DNA of 47,904 nt from a virus. The notes below the pieces were generated by a model, which was not told where the DNA came from, did not search any database, and was given only the letters and a program-made list of their open reading frames with translations. The position numbers and the translations under genes were made by a program. Numbering within the stretch: position 1 is the stretch's first letter; each line of letters begins with the position of its first letter. The stretch spans positions 1-47,904 of the IMG/VR virus record IMGVR_UViG_3300025276_000051; one strand, written 5' to 3'. Below, piece after piece: positions 44,936-47,904 of this stretch.

Positions 44936-45328
44936 TTATAATGTGTTTATTAAAGCCCTAATAGCTGCTACATTTGCAGTACTTAAAGTAGAAACTACAG
45001 AATTACTTATAGAATCATTCCATAAAACAATACCTGCTGAACCTGCTGCCCCTGAAGGAACTACCATTGAAATATCTGATGCTGGAATATAAACATTCCC
45101 ACCTGCTATTGGTATAGTAACAAAAGTACCCAACAAAGCCAAAAGACCTGTGACTGCTGTAGAAATATTATCATCTGAATTAATATACCTTAAGCCTTGA
45201 CCATTTACATCAATTCCTAATACCACTGCTCCATCAATTCCTGTAAGAGACTTTACACTCGTGCTTAACACCTCAAAAACTTCACCCGAAGTTAAATTGA
45301 CCGTTGTAGACTTACTAACATTTGCCAT
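44936..45328 (-). CDS. Small Ser/Thr/Val-rich protein, unknown
   Basis: 130 residues with almost no charged residues after position 50, rich in Ala, Ile, Ser and Val (GLLALLGTFVTIPIAGGNVY, GAAGSAGIVLWND). It looks like a small beta-structured virion or decoration protein rather than an enzyme. The central hydrophobic stretch is weaker than a true membrane helix. It is followed by the terminator at 44864-44890 and preceded by a 16-bp A/T palindrome, so it may be transcribed alone. No family is recognised. Confidence 0.65.
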   Translation of the reverse strand: MANVSKSTTVNLTSGEVFEVLSTSVKSLTGIDGAVVLGIDVNGQGLRYINSDDNISTAVTGLLALLGTFVTIPIAGGNVYIPASDISMVVPSGAAGSAGIVLWNDSISNSVVSTLSTANVAAIRALINTL

Positions 45329-45330
45329 TG

Positions 45331-45346
45331 TATAAAATATTTTATA
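45331..45346. repeat. 16-bp perfect A/T palindrome in a leader
   Basis: TATAAAATATTTTATA is a perfect palindrome ending 3 bases before the ATG of 44936-45328. It could be a protein-binding site or a start-occluding hairpin, but A/T palindromes arise easily here. Confidence 0.4.
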
Positions 45347-45379
45347 ATAAAAAAAAAGTTAATTAACTATGCTAATATA

Positions 45380-45679
45380 TTAAATAATTTTCGGAATGTC
45401 ACACTTTATGTGAAGTTCAGCATTCTCATAATGAACATAAGCACACTCCTCACCATTCTCTAACTCAACATATACAGTCCACCTTGATTGACCATTGAAG
45501 AAATACGAATTGGCATCATGACGAATAGAACTGCACTTAACCCTTCTTCCCCTACCTATTCCATACTCCCTGCCTACCTGCCAAACAAAATCAGAATTTA
45601 CACCCTTACCTGCTCCTGCAACAGTAAGCTCTATAACATTCAAAATAGGTTGACGATCTATTGACTCACTCTTATCCAT
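45380..45679 (-). CDS. Small protein of the accessory block, unknown
   Basis: 99 residues from the ATG at 45679 (MDKSESIDRQ). The open frame extends upstream to 45793, but that extension is hydrophobic, spans a hairpin and overlaps an A/T-rich leader, so the shorter start is preferred. The protein has strands such as ILNVIELTVAG, RWTVYVELENGEECAYV and four cysteines. No family is recognised. It lies in the leftward block of small genes near the divergent control region, which in phages often encode host-takeover proteins. Confidence 0.58.
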   Translation of the reverse strand: MDKSESIDRQPILNVIELTVAGAGKGVNSDFVWQVGREYGIGRGRRVKCSSIRHDANSYFFNGQSRWTVYVELENGEECAYVHYENAELHIKCDIPKII

Positions 45680-45718
45680 AAAGACGAATATAATAAAAAA
45701 ATAAATACCACTAACAGT

Positions 45719-45742
45719 AACGTATTCTATATACGTTTTTTT
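45719..45742 (+). terminator. Plus-strand terminator-like hairpin
   Basis: AACGTAT (45719-45725) pairs with ATACGTT (45731-45737), followed by further T residues on the plus strand. No plus-strand gene lies upstream, so it may end an antisense transcript, or simply be an operator-like palindrome in the leader of the gene starting at 45679. Confidence 0.4.
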
Positions 45743-45815
45743 ATATTTATGAAATGGACTTTCTAGAAGATTACACCGAAATTGAAATCGCAACAGGACA
45801 CATACCAGGAATTAA

Positions 45816-46040
45816 CTAAGGATGATTAATAGATAAACAATTTGGACACTTTAAATCACTGTCCTGCAAAATTATCCAGCAATTCTCACAAAGCCTAACT
45901 CGCTTTAAAAAAGAATAAACCCTCAACCTATCCTTAAAAGGTGATACCTGCCTTTCACAACCCCCTCCCATTATTCGAACACGATGACTCTCCAAAAATA
46001 AAACCTCATCCAAAATAAACTCACAATCCGATAACATCAT
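45816..46040 (-). CDS. Small zinc-ribbon protein
   Basis: 74 residues with a C-terminal zinc ribbon: C51-x2-C54 and C65-x2-C68 (LCENCWIIL, KCPNCLSI). The N-terminus has hydrophobic and Arg-rich strands. Such small zinc proteins can bind nucleic acid or host proteins. Two ATG codons are adjacent (46040 and 46037); the first overlaps the stop of the 35-codon frame upstream (ATGA), so they are likely translated together. No family beyond the ribbon is recognised. Confidence 0.62.
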   Translation of the reverse strand: MMLSDCEFILDEVLFLESHRVRIMGGGCERQVSPFKDRLRVYSFLKRVRLCENCWIILQDSDLKCPNCLSINHP

Positions 46041-46144
46041 AACCTCTTCCTTTTCCTGCGTAAATAAGAAAACATACCTAAATAAACCCTAACACAACCA
46101 AAATCACGACAAGTACTAACCTGAGGAATACCCGAATAACTCAT
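46037..46144 (-). CDS. Short basic protein, 35 codons
   Basis: A short frame from ATG at 46144 to a TGA that overlaps the start of the zinc-ribbon gene by 4 bases. It begins 12 bases after the stop of 46157-46360, filling what would otherwise be a gap in a tightly packed block. The product contains two cysteines (TCRDFGC) and ends in a cluster RRKRKRL. Overlap and packing argue for a real gene; composition alone would not. Confidence 0.42.
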   Translation of the reverse strand: MSYSGIPQVSTCRDFGCVRVYLGMFSYLRRKRKRL

Positions 46145-46156
46145 AAAATATAAAAA

Positions 46157-46360
46157 TTAAGCCTGCTCAAATAAAACATCAAACGCCATAGAAGTAAATA
46201 TCTCAAAACTCCCATCATCCAACATAACAACATACTCTCCAACACTAGGAAATAAAACACTATCCTCCGTAATATCCAAAAAAGACATGACCTCTGAACC
46301 ATTCAAACCATCATAACGCAAAGCCTGGAACACAACAGGCTTCCTCCTGTAAAAATTCAT
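46157..46360 (-). CDS. Small phage protein of the RKKPVxxEA family
   Basis: 67 residues. The start NFYRRKPVVFQALRYDG and the later VGEYVVMLDDGSFEIFTSMAFDVLFE match the form of a widespread small phage protein that typically reads YRKKPVVIEA... and then PGDWIV...GEFYPCKPDIFE. The family is common in temperate and lytic phages and has no established function. It lies between the second regulator gene and the 35-codon frame in a single direction, with short spacers. Confidence 0.72.
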   Translation of the reverse strand: MNFYRRKPVVFQALRYDGLNGSEVMSFLDITEDSVLFPSVGEYVVMLDDGSFEIFTSMAFDVLFEQA

Positions 46361-46375
46361 AACAATAATTTTAAA

Positions 46376-46564
46376 CTATAACTCTAATACTAAACATAAC
46401 TTAAATCCCATGAAACTAGCATAAATACCCAACTCCTCAACACTAAACCTACAACCACCACTCTCCTTCTTCGAAAATGAACTCCGAGATATTCCCAAAA
46501 TAATCGCCATCTCAGTCTGAGTAACCTTCCTCAATCTCCTAATATCTCTTAATTTCTCCGTCAT
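46376..46564 (-). CDS. Small XRE-type HTH regulator
   Basis: 62 residues from the ATG at 46564 (MTEKLRDIRR). It contains an HTH of Cro/C1 (XRE) type: TQTEMAIILGISRSSFSKKE at about residues 15-34. The C-terminal SVEELGIYASFMGFKLCLVL closely parallels the neighbour regulator. The longer open frame up to 46636 runs through a tRNA-like sequence and is unlikely to be coding. It may control the divergent promoters or the switch between gene sets. No integrase accompanies it. Confidence 0.75.
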   Translation of the reverse strand: MTEKLRDIRRLRKVTQTEMAIILGISRSSFSKKESGGCRFSVEELGIYASFMGFKLCLVLEL

Positions 46565-46582
46565 AATGCTAAAATGTGATAC

Positions 46583-46612
46583 TGACTCGGCAGGAATCGA
46601 CCCTACGGTTCG
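46583..46612 (-). pseudogene. Degenerate tRNA 3'-end (possible attachment-site remnant)
   Basis: On the minus strand a T-arm-like hairpin, GTAGG-GTCGATT-CCTGC (46606-46590), is followed by CGAGTCA (46589-46583) as an acceptor 3' strand. The T-loop has G where TTC would begin with T, so it is imperfect. No 5' half (acceptor TGACTCG strand, D-arm) is found upstream. Phages that integrate in tRNA genes carry such 3' ends, but there is no integrase here. It may be a chance resemblance. Confidence 0.4.
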
Positions 46613-46622
46613 TTTTTGGAAA

Positions 46623-46630
46623 CAAATATA
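46623..46630 (-). promoter_or_regulatory. Candidate -7 box before the 46564 regulator
   Basis: TATATTTG on the minus strand, about 59 bases before the ATG at 46564, matches TAnnTTTG and equals the boxes at 8913-8906 and 42345-42338. A transcript starting here would carry the tRNA-like hairpin in its leader. Confidence 0.4.
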
Positions 46631-46676
46631 TACCAAAAAAGATCATATAACATAAAATCTAAACAGAAAATCCAAA

Positions 46677-46880
46677 TTATCGCTTAATACACAAAGTTAA
46701 TTCATATCCCAGAAACTGAGCATACATCTCAATGTGTCGTAAATTCATAGATTCCCTGCCCATCTCCTTGGCACAGAGCTTGTTAGAATTGATTCCTAGG
46801 TGATTCGCAACAGTCCTTTGAGTCAAACCCTGGGACAATCTAACCTGTCTTAATATCATCGGTAAAGCCATATACTCCAT
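46677..46880 (-). CDS. Second small XRE-type HTH regulator
   Basis: 67 residues from the ATG at 46880 (MEYMALPMIL); another in-frame ATG lies at 46871, and a further upstream TTG at 46928 adds a hydrophobic extension that I discount. The HTH is LTQRTVANHLGINSNKLCAK at about residues 19-38. The C-terminal RHIEMYAQFLGYELTLCI parallels the neighbouring regulator (ELGIYASFMGFKLCLVL), indicating a diverged tandem duplication. It is the first leftward gene beside the 950-bp control region, so it probably regulates promoters there. Confidence 0.72.
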   Translation of the reverse strand: MEYMALPMILRQVRLSQGLTQRTVANHLGINSNKLCAKEMGRESMNLRHIEMYAQFLGYELTLCIKR

Positions 46881-46990
46881 AACGACTAAGGTAAGACTAG
46901 TAATCCCAATTAGCCAAAAAAATTTCAAAAATTTTACGTAAAAGTGAGGGTGTGGGGTTATGTGGTATTTTTGAAATTATTTTTTAGGCA

Positions 46991-47043
46991 GGGGTTTTCG
47001 CTAAACTTTAGCACCCCCACGCGCGCGCATACGGGTGCGCGTG
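46991..47043. repeat. Two adjacent hairpins in a GC-rich island
   Basis: First hairpin: GGGGT (46991-46995) with ACCCC (47013-47017), enclosing GCTAAA/TTTAGC (47000-47005, 47007-47012). Second: CACGCGC (47018-47024) with GCGCGTG (47037-47043). An alternative pairing GCACCC (47011-47016) with GGGTGC (47033-47038) competes with both. The stretch is far richer in G and C than the rest of the window. Confidence 0.7.
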
Positions 47044-47172
47044 TTCTTATCTATGGTTTTGATCGCGTCACGTTAACGTACTGTTGTTCAATTGGTTAGC
47101 TTTGTTATCGTATCGTTACCAATGTAGTGGTACGCCTTGTTCATTGCTTCAATAGTTTTTATAGTTCCTATT

Positions 47173-47230
47173 GTTTAGGGTTGAAATGTTTTTTTATTTG
47201 TGTGACTGTTTTAATTGTATAACCCTAAAC
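47173..47230. repeat. 10-bp inverted repeat around a TGTGTGA
   Basis: GTTTAGGGTT (47173-47182) and AACCCTAAAC (47221-47230) are perfect inverted copies, 38 bases apart. TGTGTGA (47199-47205) lies near the centre of the spacer. Confidence 0.6.
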
Positions 47231-47336
47231 CACTAAAAAAGACTAAATCAATTCTAAAGCTATTTTAAGGCTATTTAATAAACGTTAACCTTTTTTAAGT
47301 ATGTTAGCATTGCTTTTAATAGATCGTTAAAAACCT

Positions 47337-47367
47337 TTGTAAGTTTCTGTTAATCAACAGCTTACAA
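47337..47367. repeat. Composite stem-loop
   Basis: TTGTAAG (47337-47343) pairs with CTTACAA (47361-47367), and CTGTT (47347-47351) pairs with AACAG (47356-47360) around AATC, with a 3-base bulge on one side. An inverted copy of its TTAATCAAC (47350-47358) occurs at 47418-47426. Confidence 0.65.
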
Positions 47368-47474
47368 GTAACCCCTATATTGTATCTTGTTTTAATAGAA
47401 TAATTCTATAAACTTTTGTTGATTAATTAATTTTTTTTAGTTATTCATCCGATCAATTAAAAGAAACGTTAAAT

Positions 47475-47670
47475 TTTCTTTATGTTATTACTTTATGTTT
47501 TGTTTCTCTCCTATATATAATGTAGTACTATTTAAAATGTGTCAACCTTTTTTATCCTTTGTTATTACCTTGTATTAATACCCTTGTTTTATTGTTTGTT
47601 TCTCTCTCTCTCTTTCTTGTTACTTATATATAGTATTGTTTTATCTTAATTGTGTGAATATTTTTAACCT
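47475..47670. repeat. Diverged tandem duplication of a regulatory unit
   Basis: Two units share ordered blocks: GTTATTAC(C/T)TT, then TTTGTTTCTCTC, then TATATATA, then a TAGTA-containing block, then TGTGT(C/G)A. The second unit has an expanded TC run (from 47601) and ends with TGTGTGA at 47651-47657. Order and spacing are preserved, so they look like duplicated promoter/operator units. Confidence 0.55.
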
Positions 47671-47881
47671 TTCAACCCTTTTTTTAAGGTTATTAATAAA
47701 AAAGATAATTTAATATTGAAATTTATTTATTTGATATTCAGACAGTTACAATATAAATTAAAAAAAACGGTAACTTTATAATGTTATTTCAAGTTTATTA
47801 ATATAGATTTGTAGTTCAATAACAAATTTGAAAGCCTCAAAACTTGAGCAAATTAATAAACACAAATTAAAATTAATAACT

Positions 47882-47904
47882 ATGAAAACTATAATTTTTT
47901 ACCA
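47882..47904 (+). CDS. Partial frame at the window end
   Basis: An ATG at 47882 (MKTIIFY...) with an A/T-rich leader ending ATAACT, like that of the gene at 67, runs off the window. If the two ends are contiguous, as in a circular or circularly permuted assembly, the frame continues at position 1 and stops at 29-31, giving a 17-residue peptide. Otherwise it is the start of a longer gene. The join is unproven. Confidence 0.35.

Larger units (their letters stand above)
46929..47881. promoter_or_regulatory. Divergent control region, possible origin
   Basis: About 950 bases without a gene. It separates the leftward regulators from the rightward arm. From left to right it contains two hairpins in a GC-rich island (46991-47043), a 10-bp palindrome ACGTTAACGT (47070-47079), an inverted repeat (47173-47182 / 47221-47230) flanking a TGTGTGA, CGTTAA repeats near 47283, 47325 and 47467, a composite stem-loop (47337-47367), and a diverged tandem duplication (47475-47670). 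A -7-like TAGATTTG lies at 47804-47811 before the start at 47882. Early promoters, and perhaps a replication origin, are expected in such a place. Confidence 0.6.

Noticed and set aside
44910-44960. Short plus-strand frame MEKMYKT... before the terminator at 44864-44890
   Set aside because: Only 16 codons, antisense to the C-terminus of the gene at 44936-45328, with no supporting context.
45680-45793. Hydrophobic N-terminal extension of the 45380-45679 protein as a signal or membrane segment
   Set aside because: It crosses a hairpin with a plus-strand T-tract and an A/T-rich leader; the ATG at 45679 gives a compact protein.
46565-46636. N-terminal extension of the 46376-46564 regulator
   Set aside because: It is translated from a tRNA-like 3' end and gives a peptide unrelated to an HTH protein; the ATG at 46564 starts directly before the HTH.
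47601-47624. TC-rich run as a CRISPR or microsatellite of interest on its own
   Set aside because: It is a short simple repeat inside the second duplicated unit and shows no repeat-spacer structure.

Overview
The window reads as most or all of the genome of a tailed, podovirus-like bacteriophage, about 48 kb and strongly AT-rich. Leaders upstream of start codons are A/T-rich without Shine-Dalgarno sequences, which is usual for hosts in the Bacteroidota (Flavobacteriia-like). The virion genes also look like those of Bacteroidota phages. The host assignment is inference from these traits. There is no ribosomal RNA, no intact tRNA, no integrase, no DNA polymerase of a recognised family, no recognisable RNA polymerase and no CRISPR array.

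Layout. Two transcriptional arms diverge from a gene-free region of about 950 bp (46929-47881). If the two ends of the window are joined, the rightward arm continues from 47882 through the end into position 1. The rightward arm (67-7382) is the DNA-metabolism block: MazG-like pyrophosphohydrolase, prim-pol/helicase, single-strand binding protein, YqaJ-type exonuclease, a PD-(D/E)XK-like nuclease, a Rad52/ERF-like annealing protein and an HNH nuclease, with several small unknowns. Everything else is on the minus strand. From right to left it holds two small XRE-type regulators and small accessory genes (46880-44936), then packaging and head genes (terminase subunits, portal, scaffold-like protein, major capsid protein, a basic head-region protein), then fibre-like and neck-ring proteins. 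A 1514-residue nozzle/'muzzle'-like protein follows, then internal (ejected) proteins including a 2766-residue giant, more tail fibre genes, and a lysis cassette (membrane proteins, T7-lysozyme-like amidase, 3-TM holin-like protein) ending at 7383.

How it works together. The exonuclease and annealing protein form a recombination pair beside a self-contained primase-helicase. With no polymerase of its own visible, replication probably borrows the host polymerase. The run of ring-type adaptors, a very long nozzle protein and several large internal proteins resembles the neck of crAss-like phages, but in a genome half their usual size.

Regulation. Intrinsic terminators with T-tracts punctuate both arms (3218-3252, 6748-6773, 8996-9019, 35811-35838, 37280-37305, 44864-44890). 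The most unusual signal is a motif, TCACACA, placed exactly 14 bases before the ATG of four unrelated genes on both strands (starts at 466, 6805, 24544, 44799). It occurs a fifth time after another terminator (3258). More TGTGTGA copies lie in the divergent control region, which also contains a diverged tandem duplication, CGTTAA repeats, several hairpins and a GC-rich island. A degenerate tRNA 3'-end lies between the two regulator genes. Three probable small genes (7912-8037, 8479-8616, 46037-46144) are described along with the longer ones.
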